This document shows, one piece after another, positions 25,268 to 34,539 of a DNA stretch of 64,000 nucleotides. Origin of the DNA: Polydactylus sextarius (taxonomy: Eukaryota; Chordata; Actinopteri; Polynemidae); contig CM028925.1 of NCBI GenBank assembly GCA_016801845.1, positions 2,108,001-2,172,000 of the forward strand, in the 5' to 3' direction. The translations under genes and the position numbers were made by a program. The number at the start of each line of letters is the position of its first letter. Position 1 is the stretch's first letter. The notes beneath the pieces were generated by a model, which was given only the letters and a program-made list of their open reading frames with translations, was not told where the DNA came from and did no database searches.

Positions 25268-25311
25268 TTTTTATACAGAGGGAGGGGGGGGATCAGGTGG
25301 GCGCGGCCAAT
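25268..25311 (-). promoter_or_regulatory. inhbb: Candidate inhbb core promoter: TATA box and inverted CCAAT
   Basis: On the minus strand TATAAAAA occupies 25275-25268, preceded by a G/C-rich stretch and by an inverted CCAAT (plus-strand CCAAT at 25307-25311, directly followed by TGACGAG, a CRE-like half site). Distance and orientation fit a start near 25240. A G-run (25280-25375) covers the upstream part. Confidence 0.45.
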
Positions 25312-25399
25312 GACGAGAGGCAGAGAGAGAAAAGGGGAGGAGGGGGGAGAGGGAGGGGGCGGTGTTAATAATGCTCCCCGAGGAGAAATCACTGAATTA

Positions 25400-28300
25400 T
25401 TCTTAAAGGGATTCATAATCCCAGATAATAATCCAGCAGGATCCAGATCATGTTTCTGAAGAGAGAGAGAAAAAAAAACGAAGTCCTGTAAAGAAATAAT
25501 CTAAAAGTTCTAACTGTTAAATATGTTTTTTATGATTTATATACATCTGAGTAGGTTCATCTGTGACTTCAGTTGGGTCAGATCACAACTGACTGAGCTG
25601 AAAGAAAAATAGAAAGTGAAATGTCATTTTTGAGGAAAAGTAGGGTTTTTTTTTTTTTTTTAACATAGTTTTGTGCCAAATTCACATGAACTTCCAGGAT
25701 CAGGAAGTGAAAGCATAAATTTGTGAGACAAATACAATAAAATACAGAAAAACTCCTCCTCTAATAATAAAATCTAGACGACACCCAACACTAAAACATG
25801 AGTTTAAATGTCTTTGTTTAATCTCAAACTTAATAAAAAATGTAAAAACTGTAATAACGAGTCTGTTGACTTGTTGTGGAGTCAGATCCACAGACATGAG
25901 ACGTATGAAGATGTTTAGTTCTGCTTGAATTCAGTTTGACATTGAGATGTAAAGATGTGGCCAGAAGTCTGCAGATATCTCTCTAACTTGTTCCAAATGT
26001 TTAAATCCTCCAAAACCGCAGAGAGATCAGAGTCGCAGCTGACTTGTTTGAGCTCATGCTGGTGCTCGTCTTAATCTCTGTACTGTACTGTGCTCTGCCG
26101 CCGATCAACAGCCTTGAATAAACGTCCTCGTATGGAAATAGCCGGAGCCTTTCTAGTCAAATTCAACACAATCCGCAACAGCCCAAGTTAATGAGCCTCC
26201 TGACGTCCCGGACGACAGAATTTGTTAGTGAAATGGCAGAAAACCAAATCAGGCCCCTTCACAACACGAGACACCAGAGATGAGCGACCTTTGACTTCTC
26301 AGCTGCTGATTATCATGAGTCAAAGACAAGGCCTTGGTGTTAAAAAAAAAAAAACCAAAAAAAAAACACTTTGGGTCTGTTTTTCCCCTCACATGACCCT
26401 ATTTTCTTTTTCCTACTTTACTGAAATCACATCAGTTTGATTTGACTCATTCTGACACAATGAATTAACAACACGTGTTGTTTTGCGCAAATCCGCTGAA
26501 TCCGGGTTCTGGAAGCTTTCACAGATCATAAAAGTGTCCGTCTTCATTTGAGGGAAACGTCCATAAAGTGATGCAACAAGACGAAGCACATTTAAATCCA
26601 CTCAGAGGTCATTTAAAGGGACATTTGGTGTGTGACAGCGCCTCACAAAGTAGTGAAACAGCGCCATCTTTGTTCCAGATATGGAAATTGCACTTGTGCC
26701 ACGGCTGAAGATGAGTTTTACAACCTCTGACAGTAACTGTATTTGCATTTTTTGTTTAACATCCTGACAAAGTTTTACTACATTTTCATGACACCAAAGA
26801 CGCTCGACAAAGGTTCCTCTCGCTCGCTCGAGTTCAGAAACTTTATGCAAACGATCGCAGACGATGACAGGAGAACGTAAAGCAATCGCGGGCCGAGTGC
26901 TGAAAACCCCGCAGAACAAACGCTGGAACCATTGAAGGTGAAATGAGACAAAAATAAAGGATGACAGGTTGAATTTAAATGAGGATTTTGAAGAGAATTT
27001 GGCCGGAAAAAAAAAAGAAAACTAACCACAGACGCTTTATCTTCAAAGGCTCGGCACTTTTTATATTTTCTTTTTTCCTGGATCATTAGTGTTTCAGTTT
27101 GATATTTCCCAGCTTATCATTGCTTCTTCTTTTTTTTTATAGATTCCTTCCAATAAAAATCCTTAATCTACTAAAGTTTTGCTGCTTTTTGATGCCAAAC
27201 GCTGTGATCAAACCCATCTCAACGAGTGAAAATACACATTCTAATTTATTTGAGTTTGTTGGATGACCAGACTCTGACCTCATCGTCTGTAAACTTTAAA
27301 TAGTATGTTTATTTGGTTTTTTTACATTTCAACTGACATCTGTGTCTGGAGGTCAAAGGTCAAATCCAGCTATTTAGTGATTTAATAAAACACTATGATC
27401 AGATTCTGCAATTCCAGCTCCTCTGATGTTTCGTCTTTTATCTTCCACAGAGAACTGAGGCTGCTCTCGTTAGACGCAACATTTTAAATTGTTTTGAATG
27501 AATTGTTCTTGTAATATGTGAAAGTTTAGGCTAAGTGTCAGTGTGAACTACTACCCCCTCCGCTTTGGCATAAACACAAACATTTTCCCCAGCAGTTCAG
27601 TTCAGAGTTTCTCTGTTGGTGATTTACGGCTCCTCACTGATCCTCCTGCAGGTTCCACATCCTCCCGGTGTTTCTCGGTGATGTCGGAGTCCGTAGACCG
27701 TGTCAGCTCGTGTTTTCGTGCTGGATCCTGAGGTCTGCTTTGGATCATTGTCCTGATGCAGAAGCCAGCCTCTTTTCACTTTTGCTTTCCGGACGGACTT
27801 CAGGACGTCTGCCTCCAGGACCTGCAGATGAACCCGGAATCAGGAATCAGAAGTATTCCAGCGGCGGAATGTAAACTGAAATACACACACATATTCATAC
27901 ATATCAAACAATACCATAAATAATACCATAACAATATCTAATATTAATAATTGTAGTTAAGCTTTAAAAAAGCTGTCAATGAATAAAATAAAAAATTATT
28001 TTATTATAGTACAGGTTTGATGAAGCGCGTATTTATATTAATATACAAGTTATTTTGTGTTCAACATAATTGGATACAAATAATAATTTAATAGATAAAT
28101 TTAAGATAAAAAATACAACAACAATAGCAATAGTAATATAAAATGTTCTTTGTATATCCTGAGTGGAATTCACGGTATAATTAATTCTTTGTTAAAGTTG
28201 TTAAATTCAAAAATAAATGTTAATGACATTTTTACAGTTATATAATTATTTTAATTTTGTTTTTAATTATTTTACCGGTGATTATTATGGTTCGAACAGA

Positions 28301-28560
28301 ACGGGTGGATTTATACACAATATTTTTATAGTTTTTTAAAAAACAAATAAACAATATAAATAAATAAATGCAACGATAAGTACGAGGAATTCCGTGACGC
28401 CACTTCCTGTTAATGTTATCGGCCTCGTCCTGAGATCGGCTCAAAGATGCGATGTATCACTCCACATTGTTTCCGGACTTCTTAGTTAGTTAGTTGTTCT
28501 CTGAATAAACACCGCGGAGTAATATTTAACCGTTCACACAAGTATCTAACGTACGTTTCA
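25400..28560. other. inhbb-ralb intergenic interval
   Basis: This 3.2-kb spacer separates two divergently transcribed genes. It has no recognisable exon. It contains poly-A/T runs, a perfect DR1 nuclear-receptor motif (27350-27362), and a strongly AT-rich block (about 27880-28380) directly before the ralb CpG-rich promoter. Confidence 0.6.
27350..27362 (+). promoter_or_regulatory. Perfect DR1 motif (AGGTCA-A-AGGTCA)
   Basis: Two consensus half sites with one-base spacing, the binding pattern of RXR heterodimers, HNF4 and COUP-TF. It lies between the divergent inhbb and ralb promoters; function is inferred from the motif only. Confidence 0.4.
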
Positions 28561-28574
28561 TTTAAATCAACTCG

Positions 28575-28807
28575 TATGAAAAATATTTGTTCGTGCGTGT
28601 CGTTTTTACCGAGCGCTAAAGAAAAGTCGTGCCAGGCTAGCGGCGCCATTTTGAGTGGCGGAGTGGCCGCTCCGCTCGCACATAGAGCATCTTCCGCTGA
28701 GTGCGGGGTACTAGGTGGGGCAGAGTCTCCTGGTCAACTTGTAAAAGTTGAGTGTGCGTCGCTGTATGGCGGATTTCTCAGCGGGCGGCGGACACACACG
28801 TTAGCAG
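28575..28807 (+). promoter_or_regulatory. ralb: ralb CpG-rich promoter and non-coding first exon
   Basis: A CpG-dense stretch without a TATA box carries a YY1-type motif (GCGCCATTTTGAG, 28643-28655) and an ETS-like CTTCCG (about 28691). It ends in a strong donor, CAG|GTGAGT, at 28807/28808. A short 5' non-coding exon splicing to the coding exon at 30134 is the simplest reading. The exact start is unknown. Confidence 0.55.
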
Positions 28808-29406
28808 GTGAGTCAGCGGACTTTGTGAGCGCTGTTTGTTCCCGCTGTGAGCTGCAGCTGCTCGACTCGGTGGCGTTTTTAACATATGCGGGGCGAAAGA
28901 AAGCGTTATCTGTAGCTGTTTAACTGGCTAGCTTCCAACCCGGTGACTGACAGTTTCGAGCAGCCAATGGGAAGTGCCCTGCTGCCGGCTCCCTCCAATC
29001 AGAGGCGCTATAGGGGTCGGGGGCGGGCTCTGGGGTCGGCTGCTGAGTGTCGTGTAGAAAGTGTTTTACAGCTGTCAGCTGGTAATGCAGAGAGGAAGCT
29101 GAGCCTGAGCGCTGACAGCCTTAATGATAGTTCCTCTTTGAGCACAGCCAGGACGACTGCTCTTTATTTCGTATTTATCTCAACAGCGGAGGTTCACACC
29201 GTTCCCTCAATTACTCTCCCCGTCCTCCTCCTAGTGTCCTTGTGTGGCGAGGGCGGGAAAGGTCAGTGTGTCTGCTGCGGTGTGTTTACAGTGGCCCTTT
29301 ATCACAGAGTCCTTCATGGACCAGTCAGGGACCCGTCGTGGTCCAGTCACACTGCTGACACTAGTCCTGTGACTACACCAGGGCTGGACTGAAGTAGGAA
29401 TATGCT

Positions 29407-29471
29407 CATGATCACAATAACACTCACTGTGTCTGTCCATACCTGACACAGTGAGTGTTACTGTGATCATG
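29407..29471. repeat. Long near-perfect hairpin (27-bp stem, 11-nt loop)
   Basis: The arm 29407-29433 and the inverse of the arm 29445-29471 agree at 26 of 27 bases, separated by 11 nt. The lone mismatch is A-C in a plus-strand transcript but a G-U wobble in a minus-strand transcript. The size resembles a pre-miRNA or a tiny MITE. I do not recognise either arm as a known miRNA. Confidence 0.9.
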
Positions 29472-29789
29472 TAACGTATATTTTAGAGCCCAATATCTGA
29501 TAAAGACTCATCATAGAAAGATTCTCAATGATAATTAGTTGGTTTTGTATCAACTTAACATCTGCGCCTCCTCCAACTGTAATGAAAACAAAACCAAAAT
29601 ATCCCTGAGCCTGATCTCAACGCCAGTGATGTCATAAAGAGACAGTTCCTGCCCCGTCTGACCAATCAGGAGTCAGTCTGATGTGTCACTGATTGTGTCA
29701 CAGCCTGTTTGTAAAGCATCAAATAACTAATTAAAACCAAAGTGATCAGAACAATGAAGACTTTGATGATTTGGACCGTGTCCTGTGTG

Positions 29790-29870
29790 ATGTGAACTGT
29801 CGTGCAGTCAGCCACCAGGGGGAGATCCAGATGTTTTATGTACAGTCTGTGATGGAAACCGCTTCAGGGA
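29790..29870. repeat. Dispersed repeat fragment (CCACCAGGGGGAGATC module)
   Basis: The phrases 'gccaccagggggagatcc', 'agatgtttta' and 'acagtctgtgatgg' match modules of the repeat family also seen at 13.1 and 55.4 kb ('ccaccagggggtgatgg', 'tacaatctgtgg'). Confidence 0.5.
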
Positions 29871-30133
29871 CATCACATGTCTTTATTAAATATGCAACAG
29901 CAGAGAGAGGGATGCTTGTGTTTACGTCCAATGAGCAAAATAATCTGACATTCATCTGTTGCTGCAGGTCTGTGTTACAGAGGGTTCAGAGTTTGACAGG
30001 TATGGAAACATGTTTTTGATTATGAGTGTTTTGTTTTTTATTTACATCAAAGTTGAATACGCATCAATTTGTGTTTGTAATGTTCATTAATATTTTCTGG
30101 TGGTCCCTGCTGGTTCCTCCTGGACTGACGTAG

Positions 30134-30256
30134 ACCAGAGTCATGGCGTCCGGTAAGAACAAGAACCAGACGTCCCTGGCGCTCCATAAGGTGATCATGG
30201 TGGGCAGCGGCGGCGTGGGGAAGTCCGCCCTCACGTTGCAGTTTATGTATGACGAG
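30134..30256 (+). CDS. ralb: ralb coding exon 1
   Basis: Acceptor ...GACGTAG precedes 9 leader bases and the ATG at 30143. The exon encodes residues 1-38, including the P-loop, and ends TATGACGAG before the donor GTGAGA. Intron phase 0. Confidence 0.93.
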
Positions 30257-31486
30257 GTGAGACTCCAGCGGTCACTGTGAACTCCTGTGAGCCTTTGCTA
30301 CTTCTGATCCTCATGGCCATGTAATGTTTTTTTTTTTTTTTTTTGCTGCAGTTCGTGGAGGATTACGAGCCCACCAAGGCCGACAGCTACAGGAAGAAGG
30401 TGGTGCTGGACGGCGAGGACGTCCAGATCGACATCCTGGACACGGCGGGTCAGGAGGACTACGCCGCCATCAGAGACAACTACTTCCGCAGCGGGGAAGG
30501 CTTCCTGCTGGTCTTCTCCATCACAGAGCACGAGTCCTTCACGGCCACGTCAGAGTTCAGGTCCGTCCAAGAACAGTTTTTTTTGTAGACGCATCATGGC
30601 CGATTTCAGCACTTGGCTCTGATCCGGATGTTTTTGTCCCCGTCCTCAGGGAACAGATCCTGCGGGTGAAGGAGGAGGAGGCCATCCCTCTGCTGCTGGT
30701 CGGGAACAAGTCGGACCTGGAGGAGCGGCGGCAGGTCTCTGCCGACGAGGCCACAGCGAAGGCGACCGAGTGGGGGGTGCAGTACGTGGAGACCTCAGCC
30801 AAGACGAGAGCCAACGTGGACAAGGTACGAAGTGATGATGATGACTCCATTATGTTCTGACTCGAGGGAAGTACTTAGTTATTTCTCTGTTCGCAGTCAG
30901 CAGACTCATTTTACCTCAGAACACAGAGCTGCTGATCTGAGTTAGTTAGTTCGTGTTAGTGTTCACTTCATTTATTTACACTAAAACATCACACAGCTGT
31001 TTTCTGTGGAGTCCGATTGGACGTCTGTTTCTGGTCAAACAGAAATCACCTGACTCGGGTTAGTATACAGTAATAACCAAAACAATAAACAGTAATAATT
31101 TGACAGTGTCAGAGCGACAGGTTTTCACTCTGTGATGATTTTAACAGCAGCAGTTTCGGTCTGTTTCCTGTGTTTTTTCGTTGATGAGGTGCAGGCCACA
31201 GCGTCAGGGTGAGAGCAGGTTTTCCACTGTAGCCAGAACAATCACCAACTTGTGCAAACACGTCTTCACCTCAGCTGTTTTTTTTTTTTTTTTTTTTTAT
31301 TCATGCCCAGAGGGCGTCCAGGGCGTTTGTTCTCCAACGTTGAATCCTTCTTTTCTTCTTCTCCTTTCTCCTCCTCAGGTGTTCTTCGACCTCATGCGGG
31401 AGGTTTGCAAGAAGAAAATGTCTGAGAGCAAACGCAATAACGGACCGAGCGGCAAGAAGAAGAAAAAGCCCTGCTGCATACTTTAA
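30143..31486 (+). CDS. ralb: Ral small GTPase, RalB type
   Basis: A Ras-family GTPase that cycles between GDP and GTP forms at membranes and engages the exocyst (Sec5, Exo84) and RalBP1 to control vesicle tethering, migration and survival signalling. CDS: 30143-30256, 30352-30560, 30650-30824 and 31379-31486, giving 201 aa (human RALA/RALB 206). The P-loop GSGGVGKS is at 21-28, switch I YEPTKADSY at 43-51, DTAGQ at 68-72 with catalytic Q72, NKSD at 127-130 and ETSAK at 155-159. The tail is polybasic and ends in the prenylation box CCIL (198-201), whose terminal Leu predicts geranylgeranylation. RalB-like residues (FLLVFSITEHESFTA, DLEERRQV, EWGVQYVE) favour ralb over rala, although CCIL itself is the RalA ending. 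The hypervariable tail is about five residues shorter than in human. In human RALB is also next to INHBB. Confidence 0.96.
30352..30560 (+). CDS. ralb: ralb coding exon 2
   Basis: Follows a 95-bp intron with a T-rich tract and acceptor TTGCTGCAG. It encodes residues 39-107 plus two bases of Arg108, covering switch I and the DTAGQ motif. Donor AG|GTCCGT. Confidence 0.95.
30650..30824 (+). CDS. ralb: ralb coding exon 3
   Basis: Follows an 89-bp intron; acceptor GTCCTCAG. It completes Arg108 and encodes up to Lys166, covering the guanine-specificity motifs NKSD and ETSAK. Donor AAG|GTACGA. Intron phase 0. Confidence 0.95.
31379..31486 (+). CDS. ralb: ralb coding exon 4
   Basis: Acceptor CTCCTCAG after a pyrimidine tract. 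It encodes VFFDLMREV, a lysine-rich hypervariable tail and the CCIL box, ending in TAA at 31484-31486. Confidence 0.95.
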   Translation: MFFDLMREVCKKKMSESKRNNGPSGKKKKKPCCIL

Positions 31487-32712
31487 CTTCACTGTGACAA
31501 CGTGCCAGAATGGAAAAAAAAAAAAAACACAACCAAAAAATAAATAATAATATTAATAATAATAATGATAAAAACATCCTGAGATGGACTGAACCGACAG
31601 GCAGCAGCTTCACACCACCTGAAGTGATCAGACTGCCTGACGACAACTTCCACAGCAGGCGGGGTGACGTCCGAGAACTCGCCCGCTCTCTACTCGGGGC
31701 ATTTATTTCATTCTTCCACCCTGACATGTATTTAGAAAACGTGTGAGATTACGCGGCCGTTTCCACCAGAGGAATCTCACTTCTGCTGTCGTATGTCTGT
31801 GTTAACGTCATCTGGTTAAAACTCCGTTTCTGCTTCCTCTTTATGTACATATTCATGTCGTCCTGTGGCCCGAAGCATGTGGACATGTGACGCCACGGCG
31901 TCCACGCCTTCAAGACCAAAAACACCCCTGTATTTTAAAACATTTTTTAAAAAAAAGTAATAAGTTCCAGCCCATGAGTACTAAAACACAACAGTGTTGG
32001 GATCACGTGACCCCCTCCCCTTCAGTGTTTGGTTACTAGCCTGTAAAACTGTAAATGTCAGTGCCATTAAACCACAGAAGAAGAATAGCGTTCAGCTCGT
32101 ATGTCGCAGTGTTAATGGCCGACGTCCTCAGCCGTGTCCACATTCTTATGGCCGTGCAGCGAAAACGTTCACGTCTCGTCTTCTCGTCCTGCTTCACTCA
32201 CGACGTCTGTATTTGCGTGGACGACGCTTTAAAGAGGGAAAGTCGCCTCATCGTCGTCGACAATCTTTGTTCTTCTTCGTCCTGGCAGAGAAACCGATGT
32301 CAGTCTGAAAAGTTCCAGTGTGAGATTTTGTGCCTTAAACTGTCTCCTCCGTGTCCATCCGGGCGACGTTCTCAGTTCTGTCCGTCAGAAGCCAAAAGTC
32401 TTTGCAGCCGTCGGGTGTGTTTGTGTTTCTGCCCTCACATATTGTCACGTCTGAATCCTCTCTCACATTCCTGATCTGTAACGACACTCTGACACTCCTT
32501 TTTGTATGAATCTTTATCGTCCACCTCATGAACACGAGTATATTTTAATACGGGACCTGCTGTTTGAATCACTCTTTGGTTTAAAGAGACTCGCTCTGCT
32601 GCACCTGTCCACCTGAAACCTGCGAGTGTGTGTGTGTGAGTGCGTTTTTGTGTGGGTGACTCACACGCGACCTCGTATCATTTGATAATAAAGGGAAAGT
32701 CACATTAATCAC
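31487..32712 (+). other. ralb: ralb 3' UTR
   Basis: No new gene starts here and the base composition is typical of an untranslated tail. A consensus AATAAA lies at 32687-32692, predicting cleavage near 32705-32715. An ATTAAA-like signal at about 32065 could give a shorter form. It includes an (AAT)n-rich run just after the stop (31541-31572). Confidence 0.6.
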
Positions 32713-33061
32713 TGAAGTGATTCTGACGCTTCGTTTGTGCTTCGTGGAAGAGTCAAAATTTTTCACTAACGGTTACAAGATGTGTTTTATCTGTATTAAA
32801 ATGAATAAATAAATGAATGAAATGAACATAAATTGGTGGTAATCACACACGTCAAAAAACGAACTGTTGCCACTTGACAGAAGAACATGTTTTTCTTTGC
32901 AAAGTACAAAAAAAGAATATATTTTCTAAAAGCAACAGAAATTCTGCAATATTCTCATGATGAGCATTTTATCACATTTGAACATCTTCAGTGTGGAAGT
33001 TGAAGTAAGTCAAGAAAAGTACAAACGTGTATTTTTTGTTTTAGTGCAGTTATGACAGTGA

Positions 33062-33075
33062 CCACTAGGTGGCAG
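33062..33075 (+). promoter_or_regulatory. CTCF-like motif CCACTAGGTGGCAG
   Basis: Matches the vertebrate CTCF core consensus (CCASYAGRKGGCAS) at every position. It lies in the ralb-faim spacer. Confidence 0.5.
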
Positions 33076-33828
33076 CCTGCGTTCAGTTTTCAATGATCTA
33101 TTTACATAGTTGTGACGATGAAAGGTCAATGTTTTTGCTGGAAATTACAAAAGAGGAAAAAGGTTTAAGTCATTTTGAAGCAAAAAATAATAATAATAAG
33201 ATTAATCAAAAATAATATGTTTCAAAAGACAGAAGATGAGGTGCATCTTGGTGGTTTCATCACAAATCATTTTCATTTAAATTTGAGATTTTTCTCACAA
33301 CTGTATGACTCCATAATCTCAGAGAATATTCTCTTTTAATTTATGAATATAATAATATGTCTTTCCTAAATTAAATAGTTTAAACTTAAAAAAAAAAAAA
33401 AAAACTTTTTTGATCTATTTTTGAATTGTCTTTTTATGACACAGTCATGACTAATCTCAGTTTCACTCATAAATTACAACTTTAACCTCAGGAACTCAGA
33501 GGTCTGTTCCTCTGAATGATCTAGAAATAACCTTTTGTGTTTGTTTTCTACAGACAGATGCAGCTGAGTCGTAGGTCTGGTCTTGTGGTCTCATGTGGAC
33601 TCAGAAACAGCCTTTGTGTTTGTGTGTGTGTGTGTGTGTAACAGGTAAAACTGGTCGAACTGGCAGCGGCCTTTTATTTCTTCTTCCTGTCCTGATGTAA
33701 TTAGTTCACTTCCTGTTATGACATCACCGTTTGTGACTGGCACGTTTCCTCGTCCGGTCGCTGAGCTCAGATGTGAGACGCGTGAAGCAACAATAGCTGC
33801 TGTGTGTCTCTGTGGCGGCACAGAAAAA

Positions 33829-33844
33829 AGCGCCACCTGCTGGA
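33829..33844 (-). promoter_or_regulatory. CTCF-like motif, minus orientation
   Basis: Reads TCCAGCAGGTGGCGCT on the minus strand, a close fit to the CTCF core. It is 0.77 kb from the plus-oriented motif at 33062, so the two point toward each other. Confidence 0.5.
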
Positions 33845-34011
33845 TGTAATCATATGACACTTGTAGTGAAGACTGCAGATCACACACAGTTCAATGTTTT
33901 TGTGTTTTTCTGTCACCCGCAGGCCACCGTAGCACCAACAGAGGAGGAGAGGGGTCTGCTGCCTCACCACTAGAGCCCACTGAATCCGTCATCATAGAGG
34001 TCGTCATACCT

Positions 34012-34193
34012 TATAAAATTGGAGTCAAGGTTCTTTTCCTCCTTTTAAACTATTTATTTGGTCATTTCTCACCTTTTCATTTTACTTCACGTGGATTAAC
34101 TCGTCAGGTTCAGGGTTTCAAAGTTAATTTCATTGTGTGTGTTCAGGTCAGAGGTCAAAGGTCAGCGGCAGAAAACTGTTCCAGCTGCAGAAT
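34012..34193 (+). promoter_or_regulatory. faim: Candidate faim promoter and non-coding first exon
   Basis: A TATAAA (34012-34017) lies 180 bp before a good donor, AAT|GTGAGT (34193/34194). A 216-bp intron would then lead to the acceptor at 34409. This gives a short 5' non-coding exon for faim. The call rests on signals only. Confidence 0.35.
34145..34164 (+). promoter_or_regulatory. faim: Triple AGGTCA array (two overlapping DR1 elements)
   Basis: Three perfect half sites separated by single bases (AGGTCA-G-AGGTCA-A-AGGTCA) lie 259 bp upstream of the faim start codon. DR1 is the spacing of RXR/PPAR, HNF4 and COUP-TF. Three consecutive perfect half sites are unlikely by chance. Confidence 0.55.
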
Positions 34194-34409
34194 GTGAGTG
34201 TGCCCCTCCTGTTGGTGAGTGCCCGTCCTGAAGTGTGAGTCGTCAGTGCGTCCGCTCTGAGCTCATGTGTCTAAGCCTCTTACAGTAATACACCTGCTGC
34301 TGAGCCGACACGTCGGCCCGCTCCATCCCCTCTCAGTACGCCGCTCTCATGCTCGCCTCCCGGTCATGAAGATCCGGCTGGTTTTCTGACTCCCGTACGT
34401 TTGTCGCAG

Positions 34410-34539
34410 GATCCCGAGGGAGATGTTGGGTGGAGATCTGGTCGCTGTGTGGGAGGTGGCGCTGAGCGACGGCGTTTACAGGATCGAGTTCGCCCACGGC
34501 ACCACCACGGGCAAACGTGTGGTCTACGTCAACGGACAG
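34410..34539 (+). CDS. faim: faim coding exon 1
   Basis: Acceptor TTGTCGCAG, 13 leader bases, ATG at 34423, and residues 1-39 ending YVNGQ before donor GTGACT. Intron phase 0. The frame continues past the donor only as intron read-through. Confidence 0.9.

Larger units (their letters stand above)
28808..30133 (+). other. ralb: ralb intron 1
   Basis: A 1.3-kb intron between the inferred leader exon and the first coding exon. It contains the long hairpin at 29407-29471 and a dispersed-repeat module at about 29790-29870. Confidence 0.55.
32713..34010. other. ralb-faim intergenic interval
   Basis: I recognise no exon. Contents are AT-rich sequence, a GT microsatellite (33617-33640), and two CTCF-like motifs on opposite strands (33062-33075 plus, 33829-33844 minus). 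An acceptor-like site at about 33922 precedes a short open stretch ending in TAG; it is not assigned. Confidence 0.55.

Noticed and set aside
30324..30860. 178-aa plus-strand frame over ralb exons
   Set aside because: Its first part is out of frame across exon 2; it is explained by reading through two short introns. The correct protein requires splicing.
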